A DNA stretch of 64,000 nucleotides from Chinchilla lanigera (Eukaryota; Chordata; Mammalia; Rodentia; Chinchillidae): assembly GCF_000276665.1 (NCBI RefSeq), contig NW_004955484.1:6274467-6338466 (forward strand). The letters are read 5' to 3'. A program made the position numbers and the translations under genes. This document shows, piece after piece, positions 34,932 to 46,659 of the stretch; within the stretch, counting starts at the first letter, position 1; each line of letters begins with the position of its first letter. The notes under the pieces are model-generated. The model did no database searches. It was given only the letters and a program-made list of their open reading frames with translations, and was not told where the DNA came from.

Positions 34932-35412
34932 TGGGTTGAACTGGGTCCCTTCAGAATCTGTATGTTAAAGTCTTAATCCCTACTATCTCAAAATGTCTGT
35001 CTTTTCAGGAAAGGTCTTTATAAAGAAAGTTACTCAAAATGTCTGTCTTTTGAGGAAAGGTCTTTATAAAGAAAGTTACTATGGGGTCTTTAGGATGGTC
35101 TTTAATCCAATCTGACTGGTATCTTTAAGAAGAGGAAATCTGGGGAGAGAGAACAAGAGCCTGAGAGAGTAAGTAAGCGAGTGAGAAGGGAGGAAGAGAG
35201 AGAGTCCCTGATGAGGATATACACAAATGTGAAGAAGGAACCACGTGAGACAGACAGGCCGCTTTCTGCACACCAACATGAGAGGCCTCAGCATGAAATC
35301 AACCCTGCCACCTCCTTGATTATGGACTAGAACTGTGAGAAAATAGATCTCTGTTGTTTAAATGCCCCAGTCTGTAGTATTTTGTTGTGGAAGCTTGAGC
35401 TGACTGATACAG
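34932..35412 (+). mobile_element. MLT1-type MaLR LTR (solo) with internal duplication
   Basis: It opens 'tgggttgaactgggtccctt' and runs through 'atccaatctgactggtatct', 'aagaagaggaaatctgggga', 'gaactgtgagaaaatagatc' and 'ccccagtctgtagtattttg' to 'ctgactgatacag'. All are in MLT1 order on the plus strand. A 46-bp internal tandem duplication (34,987-35,078) makes it longer than expected. Confidence 0.88.
34987..35078 (+). repeat. 46-bp tandem duplication inside the MLT1 LTR
   Basis: The copies 34,987-35,032 and 35,033-35,078 are head to tail and differ at a single base (the C versus G before 'aggaaaggtctttataaag'). Such a low difference in an otherwise strongly diverged LTR shows that the duplication is much younger than the LTR. 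Confidence 0.95.
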
Positions 35413-35419
35413 TCAGGAC

Positions 35420-35849
35420 AGCCTCATCTTGACAGCCACTTATAACTAACTACATTAGACAGCCCAGATACAGAACATCTCCACCTTTGTAGAAAGTTCT
35501 ACTGGATAGCACTGTTCTAGAACTAACAGTGGCTAAAATAAAGAGAAAATTTCACTTGTCCTGGCCTATGACTGAGTCTCCTATATGACCACAGTGGTTT
35601 ACTGGCAGCTGTGTTGTTCAGTTGGTGAGTCTGTCCACATGCTTTTCAGTGTATAGGTCTTTCCTTTTTGCTTTTTATACTGAGCTAGAGCTAAAATGAT
35701 CAAGTAGAGAAATTGAAAATCTGTAGTTCCTTCATACTACTGTTGGCTATTTCTCCCTCTGTGCCTAGCAAGAGCCTGGCTTGAGAGACAGCCCCCACCC
35801 TCCCATACTTATAAGACTTTACCTTCCTGTGAAGAACTAATAATCTTCC
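35420..35849. other. unassigned non-coding stretch
   Basis: Nothing firm. 35,480-35,540 loosely resembles a decayed hAT-type MER fragment. Confidence 0.35.
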
Positions 35850-35851
<2 letters not shown>

Positions 35852-35885
<34 letters not shown>

Positions 35886-35898
35886 ATGCACGCATGCA
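35852..35898 (+). repeat. (CA)n microsatellite with alternating purine-pyrimidine extension
   Basis: About 15 CA units followed by 'cgtgcatgcacgcatgcac', which continues the strict purine-pyrimidine alternation (Z-DNA-prone composition). Confidence 0.9.
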
Positions 35899-35899
35899 C

Positions 35900-37559
35900 A
35901 AGTTGCATCAATACTTATTTCTCTAAATCATGCAAACTGTGGGTATCAGGGCCTATTAGTATCTTTTCTACATTCCCTCAGCCACCAGCAGTGGCTGTTT
36001 TATCCATACTGCCTTCCTGTGGTCAACCAAGGCAATGTGTTCCACTAGTGAAGGAGAAAAGCCTGCTGTACTGGGAAATTAGTAGTTGAGAATGACTGTC
36101 AATCAAAAACAGTGGGAGCTATGGATGAGGGACTTTCTTGTCCCTCTATAGTCACGTCCAAAAGAGTGGTTTGTGGTGTCTTTGACAGGATCGACAAGAA
36201 CGAGAAATCTCCGGGTGCCCATGGTACTAACAGATCTATACAACCCCTTGCCTACAATTTCCTTTACTGGCTGCCTTTCCTTCCCCCACACCCACACAGC
36301 ACAGCTGGGTCCATTTCCAGATATCTCCTCACACTAAATCCTTGCCCTGGGATCTGCTTTTGGGGTAACTCACACTAAAGCACTTTGGTAGACTTGGTTA
36401 AAGTCTCCCACATTCCTCACCCACAGTCTTGACATATTCAAATTGAATCTTGCTGCACCAATTTTTTGAATTTTGGAGACATCTCTTAGAAGTGACTACC
36501 TAAGAGTGATCTTCTTTATCATAGGTTCCACAGGGTCCATAGAGACACCATTAGGTCCTTCTTAAGAAAGAACAAATCTAGAATTACTTCCATGATATAA
36601 TCTACAGGCTCCCTCGACCGTATGACCCATCCTATCCTTCTCAGGATAATCAGATAATACAAACAGGATAATTTCTAAAGACAAATTATACAGATCACCA
36701 TCGACACACAGAAGGCCGATTCTTCAGGGTAGTTAATACAGAAAGTTGTGATGGAACAGAGCACTCTTTTTCTGACTCTTTACAATAAAACTTGTTGAAA
36801 AACTTGAGGACCATTTGAAGGACCCTTACTTGGTGATGAACACAGAGGAGTGAGTGTTCATTATGGAAATGAGAATAAGATGTAACTTGTTGCCTGCACT
36901 ATAGCAAATAGTTCCATTCAGGATTTTGCTACAGCTCACATTACAACAAAAATTACCCCATCATCAGTCTTTGTACAATACCCCCTCCTCCCTGCACATG
37001 AACACAAAAATCCCAGGTTGCAGTGGCCACATAAAAATCAAGTGCATTATACTTAGGAATCACTTCTTTTTGAGAGCTTTGATTTGTGGAAGCTGAAGAG
37101 AGTAAGTAAATACCCAGAGACATCTAAACTCCATATGGTTCCTGTCTATCTCTGAAAGTTGGCATCAAGTTTTTAATTGTGCTCCTCCTAAGAGGCCCAC
37201 TCCATGTACAAGGGAAAGACCTTAAGCCTCATTCATGCTAATGAGGCTCTTTATTGGCCCAACAAGATAGAAAGAACTTGAAAGCTTGATATTTCCAGCC
37301 ATTTTTTCTCAAACAAAGAAACCAAGTGTCAGTTAGTATTGAGTTCAGGGACAATCTTCAGGCCACCATTTTTACCCCAAGAGGGCCCAAAAGTGCATCT
37401 AAGAGGCAAGAATTCCTATGGACAGGAGCTTCAAAGTCTACACAAGACTCCACAGGGACCTGAGACGCTCTCCGTAGGTGTCGCTGTGGTCCTGTCCAGG
37501 CCTTGGCAGAACATTCCGTATCAGAGAGGAAAGACAGCTAGGGAAGAAGAGTGAATACT
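35900..37559. other. unassigned non-coding stretch
   Basis: No gene or firmly named repeat. The frames of 67-88 codons on both strands are unremarkable. Confidence 0.4.
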
Positions 37560-38770
37560 TGAAAATTAATGATGTCAGTCTGTCTTCATATATCAAGTTA
37601 ATTTGAAAGGGCTTTAATTTTCTTAAAGGATAAAAAAAGGTTTCTTTGCTAGATTAAACTTGCGATTGTCATTCATATATTGTTTATAAGGTAGTCATCT
37701 CTTTGCTCCGTATTTTTTTGTTTTTGATTTTGTATACTAGTTAGCAGTGAAGACTTGTCTGCGTGTATCAGAAGGAATAAAGAGAGAAACGTCCTTAACT
37801 GTCAGTTTTAATAAGAGGAGTCAACATGCCTCTATTCAGGTTAAATATTGTCCTGTCACATTTCAATAGAGTCAACAGATTTTTTTAAAAGAAAAGTCAA
37901 AAGCACTGTGTATGCAAAAAACCCTCCCTGTCATAGAATGTCAAAGCCCTTCTTTATCGGGGGGAGGGGCGTGGAGGTAGGACAGAAAAATCTTTTGTAA
38001 AATGTGAAAAATTACCACTCATAATTGGCACTGACATAAAAAGGGGTTTTTTTTTGTTAGAAAAACAAAGAAAATCTCTAATTTAATAATCACCTGCAAA
38101 GTGTTATTGTGATGTGAACAAAAAACACACAATCAAAGTCATCTTTTTAAAGTAACTATAGTGTTTTTTTAAGCAATCACTGTACTTACAGCAGCTCATA
38201 GACATAAACCAGTGATGTGCAGAATGAGGGAAAAAAAAACACTCCAAACTCCTCAAGCAAAGTTTCTGAAATAACCAAGTGACAGGCTACAATAAGAAAA
38301 TGCAAATGGGACATTATGTTCAAAATAAAACCAAACAAAGTCTTTTTTTTAACTCAAAACATATTTCTGTAATGTGGCATCATTGAGGATTAAATTGCAG
38401 AATAGCCTTACTTCAGTGAAGGACTAACAGATTAAAGATACACATTTTGGAAAGATGGACTGAGAGAATTGGGCATATTGAGTAGGTGACAGTTTGTAAA
38501 ATAGTCTAGCAGTATAAAGTCATTTTTCTCTTTCAAGCACCTGCTGATTTATTTAAAACAAGAACAGTAGTTGGAGTTTTCAAGATATGATATGTTTTCA
38601 TTTGTAGCAAATGCGATAATTTGAGAAATTATTCTAAATCTGAATGAGACTATAGGCACTTAATAACCACCTGTACCAGTTAGGTCAGTATAAAAACTAT
38701 GTACAGCTTTCCAAACTAAGTCTATTTAGAATAGTCTCAAATGTGATAATGTCAAACCAAATGAGACCAG
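37560..38770. promoter_or_regulatory. candidate conserved A+T-rich non-coding block
   Basis: A 1.2-kb repeat-free A+T-rich stretch with numerous homeodomain- and TCF-like words ('caagttaatttgaaag', 'ctttaattttc') and intact poly(T)/poly(A) patches. It contains no frame longer than about 60 codons. It resembles the A+T-rich ancient non-coding DNA found around developmental genes, but this is only a resemblance. Confidence 0.25.
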
Positions 38771-38984
38771 TGTTGCTAAGAATGGCCAGGAAAGCTGGCT
38801 CAAAATCTCAACGCTTACTTTTTAACACTCAGGCTGTATTACTGAGTAAAGAATACTCCAAAGTGACTACTTTCTGAAGGCTTCGCCCAGGCCTAATGAT
38901 TTCCTAAAATGATTAGAGTTCAGCATATCAGCTTCAAGTTCTTTAAATGAAATAAATACACAAATATAAACAAAAAACTTTTTG

Positions 38985-39656
38985 CCTCAGAATATGGTGA
39001 CAATATGTCCTGATGTGCCTAAGACAATTTCGGTTTCCTCATGTTGTCCTACTGTTTCATTTGTTTTAGGATTTGTCGTGAATGGCCCTCTTATTCATGA
39101 GGTATTATTAGTCATGCGTTCAAAAAAGGTTCAAGTTGACTCTAGCAGACCTGCACTTCCTGCTTCCAGCTTCTGCTGTTGTTTTGTTGAGCTGTGCATG
39201 AGATGCATGTGTGGAACAAAAGCCTCACTTTAACGTACAGCCACCACTGAAATGATAGTTCATATCTTTATTCCAGGGGCGATTCATGCTTCTCTGTTAA
39301 GAACCACTTGTAAGGCACTTAGAGATAAAATGAACCCTCAGATAGAACAAGATCTAGCTTATCTGGTCAGTGGTGGTGATGACAGAAGTATCTGTCACCA
39401 CTGCTTTTGTTGGTTCCTTGTGCCATACTCCATGCCTGTAAGCTGTACAGAGGTGGTAGTGTCAGCGGGAAAAGCAGAAAGATACAACAATCCTGTCATG
39501 ACCCTGTTGAGAGTAGTCTGTGCACTCTTGATATTGGATTTCATCCATTAGTGTGTAGTGAGAATCTACAACTGTTTCCTTATTGTATTATTTGATCATA
39601 CTTTTCATTTTCCAATAAACTCTTTAGATGACAGTCAGCCAAATCCACAAAAAAAT
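38985..39656 (+). pseudogene. possible retrocopy of an mRNA 3' end (unidentified)
   Basis: This segment is less A+T-rich than both flanks and ends with the poly(A) signal 'aataaa' at 39,614-39,619. About 30 bases later comes a seven-A run (39,648-39,654). That layout suits either a processed pseudogene/3' UTR fragment or a chance arrangement. Two consecutive frames (83 and 99 codons) do not match a family I recognise. No convincing target-site duplication was found. It could equally be unique DNA. Confidence 0.25.
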
Positions 39657-39659
39657 ACA

Positions 39660-40659
39660 TGATTAAAGAAACTTAAATTCCAAATTTCTGCCACTTATGA
39701 AAGCTCATGACAAAAATATTTGCTATGTTTACCATCCTCTGTGGAAGAACCATAGTAGTATCTCTGACAAAAGAAAAGCAAAAGACATGTATCTGCTGAA
39801 GAAGTCTTGTCTAAAGTTAGTTCTTCTAAGAAGACTATGGCAAAAATAATGACTTGATACATAAAGCTACAGAGGGTGCTACTGCATATCACTGCCAATC
39901 ATGATTCTTCATTTAGATGAAATGACTGTTTTCTAAATTAATTCACCCATTTTAGACTTCCATGGACATAGATGTTAAGCTTCCATCTTTATGTTCCCAA
40001 AATTAAACAAATTTAAGAGCAAAGAATTAAAGTAATATCAATTTTTTAAAAAGATGGCTGTGTAATTTTTCTTTCTTTGACGATCATTAATTTTCTATCA
40101 ATTAGATTTTAGATTTGAAACTTTAAAGATCTTTATATAAATCTAAGTGTTTTAATGAAATAGTCATTTTATAAACAAATGAATATATTCTGATTGCATT
40201 TTCTTCAAAATCAATTAAAAACATTTAGAGAAGTATTCAACAAATGAAAACAAAACAAAACAAAAAACTATAGCCTGGGGAATTCAGCAAGTGGCATAAT
40301 TGGAAAAATTTGTATAGAATATAACATTCAAATTTATCCTCAAGAAAGCAAGAGGGTAATTTAAAACATTTAAAATAATGAGACCTCAAATGATTCACAA
40401 AATTTTGTGTTGAAATTCTATAGCTATGCCTTAGAATACCTTAAATTGTAACCACAGAATATTTTGATGGTGCTGCTCTTTAAAAATTACAAAAATTCAT
40501 GTTTTTCCTGAGATTAATTGAAATCAAGAAAGCCTATGAATCTGTAGCACCTTAATTTGGGAAAACATTTAAAAGAATTATAAAGACTGATAATTTGACA
40601 AATTTTGTCTTACAAATTTTTATTAGTTTCTCTAAATGAATCACCTAGAAAATATTTTT
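39660..40659. other. unassigned A+T-rich non-coding stretch
   Basis: No recognisable feature except a short (AAAAC)n patch near 40,247-40,266. Confidence 0.4.
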
Positions 40660-40735
40660 GGCTAAATATATATATTATATATATATATAAAATATATATT
40701 GACTTTCATATATATATTGACATATATATACGAAA
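40660..40735. repeat. (AT)n-rich cruciform-prone tract
   Basis: Alternating AT blocks are interrupted by 'gactttc' and 'cgaaagtgac'. The sequence from 'gactttcatatatat' to 'atatatacgaaagtg' is partly self-complementary ('ctttc' against 'gaaag'). Confidence 0.85.
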
Positions 40736-40739
40736 GTGA

Positions 40740-42529
40740 CAGAATTTAAAATCTTAATGTATCTTTAAAAAATCTGTTTTGATTTTTATTCTTGAAAACA
40801 TGCAGGTTTGGAACACAAGCTACATTTAGTCACTGTACCTTTGAGTATTATTACTAAAGAATGACATCTCTCTATTGACCAAGAAGAGGCTCTTAAAGAG
40901 ATGCCTTTCTCCAAAATGAAGTCTCCGAGACATGTGTGTGCCCAATGCTGTTTCCTTTTGAGCAGTGTCATCTTGTGGCTTTGTACTGGGTCAAATAGGC
41001 AAGAACTCTGCTTTCTAGCATGTTCTGGGTTTAGGTTACTATTGCTCACAAACAACCCTTTGTTTTGGATTTGAAAGGCCAAAATGACGGGGCAGCATTT
41101 TTTAATGGCTCTGAAGTTCGGTGTGAATGGTTGGGCACTGCACACAATGGCAGGCCATGTATATCACCGGGGATCTGCTTGCTCACGCACAACATATACA
41201 GCAATACTTGGACCCACAGCTGTTCAGTTCCTGCAGGATCTTTTCATTCAGTTTCTCGGGTGTTGGGCAGACACACCTGCAGCTCTTTGATCAGCAGGTC
41301 CATCTTCTCTTGTCAGTTACCCATGGCACTGAGGTTCATAGTAGCCAGAAACAGATAGGGATTCCAGTTTGCCGTCGTAGAATCAGTTATCCTCGTGGGT
41401 TTCTAGACCATCCTCACTCTTGTCTGTTTCCAACTTTACACCCTAAAATGGTCCTGCTGACCAGAGGAAACTTTACTTTCAACACTAGATGTAGAGACAG
41501 AGGCCTGCATGGGCCAATCTACCAACTCCCGCTGTTGGGCACTGTCTCAGCCCTATTCCAAAGCCCTTACTCCAATCACTCCTGATAGTTCTGCTTCTAC
41601 GCTTGGCCCTTGAAACACCATCCTTGTTTTTCAAATCCAGGTGGTTCCTGAGTTTGATTTTATTAGCCATCTGCTAGATACAAACGTGAAATTTCACAGC
41701 CACTTTGATGTTTATAAAATCACTTTCAAATGATACCTGGCAAACTGAAATAAAAACGAATGAAGGAAATGCAGAGAGAGGGATCAGCAAAGGGCCTGCT
41801 TTCCTCCTCCAGACAGGAAACTTCACTCTTCTGATGAGAGTCAACCAAGGGGAGAAGCCTCTGGCTTGTTCACTCTCCTTTTTTTTTAATCTCACTCCAC
41901 CTTTGCGTAGTTTATCAGTCAACCCATTCATTTAGGGAAGCATTCTGGCACAATGGGAAGGCAGGTGGTCATCTTTAGCAGGCACCAGAACCCAAGCCGG
42001 CATATCCCTGCAGATCTTGAGGAGTAATGCAAGGGAGGACTTGGGAGCAATCTCTCACTCGCATCAGCACACGTTCTATACTTTTTAAGTGCCAGATCCC
42101 TAAAGCCCGGAGGTTATGCAACAGTCCAGGTGGGCTCAGAGCGCTGTGTTCCTGTCTCTTCCTATGGCATCTTGACTCCACTTTTGATAATGGATGAATA
42201 GATCTCACAAGCTCAAAACACAACACAGAAAACAAATTTCACCTGCTTCCCAAGCCTGTTCTGGTCTGTAGCCATCCCTAGTAGGATAAAGACAGCATCA
42301 CCATCCCAACCCTCAATGGCCTTGAACTTGATTAAGAAAATGTCTGGGCATTTTACCAGCGTGAAGGGTAATATCGACACCACTCAGACAGATGAACAAT
42401 TAAAAATCTTTCCCTGGAACATGAATACCACACAAAAGCGATGCTATTCAAAGCTTCAAAGCAAGGGTCTGTGAAGGCCCCACATACTTGCCCCATTTTC
42501 GTTATTTCAATTTACTTCAGGAAAAGAGG
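40740..42529. other. unassigned non-coding stretch
   Basis: No gene that I can support. The 152-codon plus frame at 41,127-41,585, the 119-codon minus frame at 40,786-41,145 and the 97-codon frame overlap each other. None shows a domain, signal peptide or transmembrane pattern. 40,800-41,600 has a moderately even base composition and could be an old transposon or retrocopy that I cannot name. Confidence 0.4.
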
Positions 42530-42960
42530 AGAAAAAAAAAATCCCACAAAGCTGACATTATAAAGTTTCAGGGATACGGGAGCTATTTAATCATTTTGTG
42601 TGTTACCCTGGCTTTGCTGCAGTCTCTTTTTCCTGCGGTTTTGTTCTTTCGCTGCTCATTAGCACCTCCCCCAGAGAGTGGGCAGGAGAAGGGAGAAAGA
42701 GATAAAACTCAAATCAGACAATTTTATCAGTCAGCCTGTCAACAAGTTGAATATATTGAGAGCCCAGGGGGTACCGAGACACTTTTTAGCAGCTCTGATA
42801 AAAGGTTTGGTGGGGGAGGAGGTCAACACTAATGGCAACATTGAGATTTTTTTGGATTATCAAGGGATTTTATTGATTTGTGCCCTCCACATTTCCATTA
42901 GTGCAGATAATCAAAAGTGGGGCAAAAATAATTAAGCATCTGTAGAAACTTTCTTAAAGA
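42530..42960. promoter_or_regulatory. candidate enhancer with clustered GATA-type sites
   Basis: In about 215 bp there are five GATA/TATC words: 'gataaa' (42,701), 'ttatc' (42,724), 'tgataa' (42,796), 'gattatca' (42,855) and 'agataatc' (42,905). Purine-rich GGGGGAGG and TCF-like 'atcaaa' words lie nearby. No repeat interrupts the block. The site cluster is visible; regulatory function is inferred. Confidence 0.35.
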
Positions 42961-43019
42961 AAATACTCTTTAAAATCCATCACTTTTATCCCTGTGAGTT
43001 TGGGGACCTGTTGGGCAGT

Positions 43020-43440
43020 TCAAATGGAAAACAACTAAATTAATTTCCTTTGCTTTGTCTCGATTCTTAAAATTGCACTGTAAGGAAAAATAAAACCCAT
43101 CACAGCAGGTCCTCTAGCTCCCGACAACCTTGTCCTCTCAGTCCGCCTCCAGCATGGAGAGGGGCAGGACCTACGGAGGGGCTGTGTCTCAGTAAAGCAA
43201 GGACGCTGCCTTGAAACCAAGCTGACGCCCGCCAGTGAAGGGCTGAGTTTGCCACGGACGCGGCCAAACTAACCATGTGTGCTCTGCATATTAGCATGAG
43301 TTTCTGTTGAACCTTCCTGTCTGCATAGACACAAGAGACCCTTTGTTTTGTCACGAGGTGACATAACACGTGATGCTTGCTGTGTCTGAGCTGGAGTGGA
43401 AAAATAAAAAATAAAAAAGCAATCGGTCACTCTCTCTCTC
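43020..43440. other. unassigned non-coding stretch
   Basis: 43,100-43,270 keeps several CpGs but is too small and patchy to call a CpG island. Confidence 0.4.
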
Positions 43441-43519
43441 TTTTTTTTAAATCAGGAATTGAACTCAGGACCTTGTGCTTACCAGGCAGGTGCTGTGTGG
43501 CTGAGCTATATCCCAGGCC
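43441..43519 (-). mobile_element. ID-type SINE (older copy)
   Basis: Reverse-complement ID body: 'aattgaactcaggaccttgt', 'gcttaccaggcaggtgctgt', 'ggctgagctatatcccaggc' then 'cc', preceded by a T-rich (tail) stretch. 'ctctctctctc' before and 'tctttctttctc' after may be remnants of the target. More diverged than the 14,410 and 61,675 copies. Confidence 0.85.
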
Positions 43520-43734
43520 CTCTTTCTTTCTCAAAACTAGAATACTCTTTTAGTTTTAGCTTCCAGACCCCCATGCCAGCTGGCTTCAGTCTGGAACTCA
43601 GCACAGAGTGGCTCTGGTGGGTCATGACAAGAGGGAAGGAAAAGAGAAATCAGTATTTCTCCTCCTTCCTCTTCCTCAGGTTGCCTTTTCAGAAGCTTCT
43701 TGGCCTCCATCGTCTCCTCTCTGCTTGTAGCTCT

Positions 43735-43990
43735 AACACCCACCAGGCTGTGCTGTGGTTTGAACTGCCCGGACCCCTAAGCACAAGCAAGGCTACCTCC
43801 TTCCTTGTTCCCTTGGTCAAGGAGTGACAGTGGTCTCCTGCTGTTGTTAATTTTTCCTGACTTCACCATTGTCCCTGTGTGTGGCTCGACTTCCCTAACA
43901 CCTGCACAAATAAATCTCTGTATTGAATTTGCTCTTTTAAATACCAAAGCAGTGTCTGCTTCCCTGCTAGCCTGTGACATGTACCGAGAG
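43735..43990 (+). mobile_element. possible LTR fragment
   Basis: The phrase 'tgtgctgtggtttgaactgc' at the start and 'gcacaaataaatctctgtat' near the end resemble an LTR with its poly(A) signal. There is no duplication or partner. A weak call. Confidence 0.25.
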
Positions 43991-44099
43991 CACAAATTTC
44001 ACAAACAACTTCTATCTCAATAGTTGGCTGAACGTGAGATCCTCATGGTTTCCTGCTTTGACAGACAGAATTTCTCTACTGCGTGCAGCCCTTGGCACC

Positions 44100-44260
44100 T
44101 GGGATCAGATCAGTTGTGCTGCAGGGGACTTAACTATCCCAGCAGACTTAACCATCCCTAACTATCAGGAGTTACTTAGCAGTGGTGTCCCTGACCCCTA
44201 CTCAGTAGGTGTCAATAGCATCCATCCAGCCAAAAATGTCCACAGACATTGCAAAGAGAA
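44100..44260 (-). mobile_element. MER5-type hAT MITE fragment
   Basis: On the minus strand 'gcaatgtctgtggacatttt' is followed by 'tggctggatggatgctattg' and 'ggtcagggacaccactgcta'. This is the order of the MER5 (hAT-Charlie) body. Ends are not preserved. A plus-strand 'cagtggttctta' at about 44,568 may be the end of a second MER5-type copy. Confidence 0.6.
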
Positions 44261-44279
44261 GAGAGAAGTCTCCTCCTGT

Positions 44280-44849
44280 TGAGAGCTAATGCTGGAGGAA
44301 AGGAGATGGCCCGAGCTCTGTATACACTTCAGATGCTCCGCCCTCCATGCACTGATACTGAGTCTGGGGCTTGGGCCATGGATGGTGGGGGCTGTGGCCC
44401 AGAGCTCATGGTGGCATCTTCTGTTTACTGATTACCAGGGACTCTGAAGGGAGAGAGAGAAAGGATCACTCCAGTTTCCAGCATATGTTGACTTTCAAGG
44501 CAAAAGGACTAGTTTTCTTTCCTATGGGGACCCTGCTGGCCTAGTAGGCCATGATTGTGATAAAGCCCAGTGGTTCTTACTCAGTTCCTCGGGGACATTG
44601 AGAAAATGTGGGACTGGGGCCTCAAGGTTTGAAAGCAAAACAACCTTCTCTATGATCCCTCTTCCGTGACCTCTCTCATGTCTGCGTTTTCAAGTGCAAA
44701 CCAGCCAACGTTGTGCACCAGAGTCTCCTCCTCCCAGTCCCTCAAGGGACACTGCCATCTGATTGTCATGTCATTCAGGAAAGACACAAAGGTACTGCCA
44801 GCATCGACCTCACAGCATGCCAGCCTGGTTCCTTGCTGCCTGGAGGTAG
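44280..44849. other. unassigned non-coding stretch
   Basis: No gene or firm repeat, apart from the possible hAT end near 44,568. Confidence 0.35.
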
Positions 44850-44940
44850 CGCTGTAATTTAATTAAATGTCAACCCCCCAGGTATTATATTTCAAATGCA
44901 AATAACTTTGGTAATGTAATATTGTGGCTGAGACTTTAAA
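44850..44940. promoter_or_regulatory. candidate octamer + homeodomain site cluster
   Basis: A perfect POU octamer ATGCAAAT lies at 44,896-44,903. Forty bases upstream is the homeodomain-type 'taatttaattaaat' (44,855-44,868). Both are in a repeat-free stretch. Short motifs of this kind also occur by chance. Confidence 0.3.
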
Positions 44941-44949
44941 CTCAAGGAA

Positions 44950-46600
44950 ATCGAGAAAATCAAGTTATGGTTGCTTCTAGAATTAACATTCCTTTATACA
45001 TTCCTTGGGCGCTGGACTTGCTTTGTGTTGCTAACTACTATCAAACACACTCACTCAAGTGACTGGATATTTACTGGGCATGCGAGAAAGACTCTCTCCC
45101 TAAAGGTCAGAATTCTCACTGTTGAAATGAATGGCCTTTAAACTGTACTTCTGATTCTTACGTGGGGGCTGTAGTAAGAGCCAGGACGAGCAGGTGGGGA
45201 GCTGTACTCTTGCCTAGATGCATTGCTGGCTAATTGTTCCATGCTTCCCTTTGGTCCTCACCTCCCCTAAACCATTAAACATAAATGTGTTAGTCACATC
45301 TTTTAGCAAGGTGCCATGCATACTTGTTTTAAATACCTTTTAAAAAGTAAGATATAATGCAAAGTACCAAAAAGGCTACTTTATTTTAATAATAAACAAT
45401 ATATTTCTGTTGCTCTTTTCTCAAGGCTTGGTTTTCAAATACAAAAATGGTCAAACTCCAGAGTCTCACCCTACAGTTAATTGCAGAAGACAGCAGCTCC
45501 CTGCCTCAATCACGGTCCTCATTATAGAATACAAGGGAGATAGTTTTTTAAAAAGTCAAATAATCATGAAAGAAGCACTTGAAGGACACCCTGAGAGAAC
45601 TTCCTCATGTATCCGAATGATTATGAGATGGCCAAAGTATCTGTGTGAGCAGGCTGAGCGGTCCTTCAAGTGAGAAATTAAACAAGGTTTCCGGTGCACT
45701 GATTATTTGAATGGGCAAAAGTGGGCCACCTCTGAATTGGGTTACTTAGGAAGTGACCACACACAGAAATGCCAGATTGCTAAAAATATTCACTTCATGA
45801 GAACCAAATGCACAGCAAGTGGCAAAAGGGAAAGGCTAAGACTTAAATTCTCTCCAGTCTCTGAACCTGGATGTCTGAATTCCCCCGCAGGTGCTCCTCT
45901 TCCATGCCCAAAAGCAGCTGTCTAGTGTCTCTCACAGATGGAGTCTCCAGAGCTTTCTCCCTCATAGGCTGTGTATATGTGTTACATATGAGGGTGGCGG
46001 AGCTGGAAGACACTGCTCTGAGGTTCCTGCTTACATCTCTGCCAACCCAGAACCTCCAGGGAGATGGCTGCTTTGCATCTTGCAGTAGCTCCTAACATTG
46101 TCCAGTGAACCCTGCAGATCTCACTCCTGGAGCCTCGGCAGGTGGGAGATGAAATCCCACCATTTCTAGGATATCTACACTTATTTATGTTTGCTTTTTA
46201 AATATCCTTCTTTCTTCCTAAGAAAGATTTAATATCCACTTCCTTAAACAAGTAACATAGGCTACAAATTGGGAGAAAGGAAGTGCATAAAGGGTGTAAA
46301 ATGGACCCAGAAATGGATGAATGTATAATGGGACTCGCTCTTGTGCTTATCCAAAGTGACCACTAATTTTGTGCTAAGGCTAAAGGGAAACTGCAAACAT
46401 TTACAAAGTTCTCAGGGCCACAAAATGAATACAAAAGCAAACAAGCAAAGGAAACAGAAGAAGCCCAGTTACCCCTGACACTGAAGCTAACAGAAATTTC
46501 TCCAGCAGATGAACATTTTGACATGCACATCACCAAAACACCTCTCATCAGCCTATTACTAACTGAAATTTCCAATGCAAAGAGAAAGGGGAATGATTAA
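44950..46600. other. unassigned non-coding stretch
   Basis: No recognisable gene or repeat. Frames of 60-87 codons are unremarkable. Confidence 0.4.
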
Positions 46601-46602
46601 GA

Positions 46603-46652
<50 letters not shown>
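46603..46652. repeat. (AT)n microsatellite
   Basis: About 25 AT units with one AC interruption, followed by a seven-C run. Confidence 0.97.
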
Positions 46653-46654
<2 letters not shown>

Positions 46655-46659
46655 CCCCC

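Noticed and set aside
41065..41160. Recognisable coding exon near 'ggctctgaagttcggtgtga'
   Set aside because: No phase keeps a family-like peptide beyond about 15 codons and no splice pair fits.
41127..41585. 152-codon plus-strand open frame
   Set aside because: Three overlapping frames in different phases cover the same DNA, none with a recognisable family pattern. Treated as chance.
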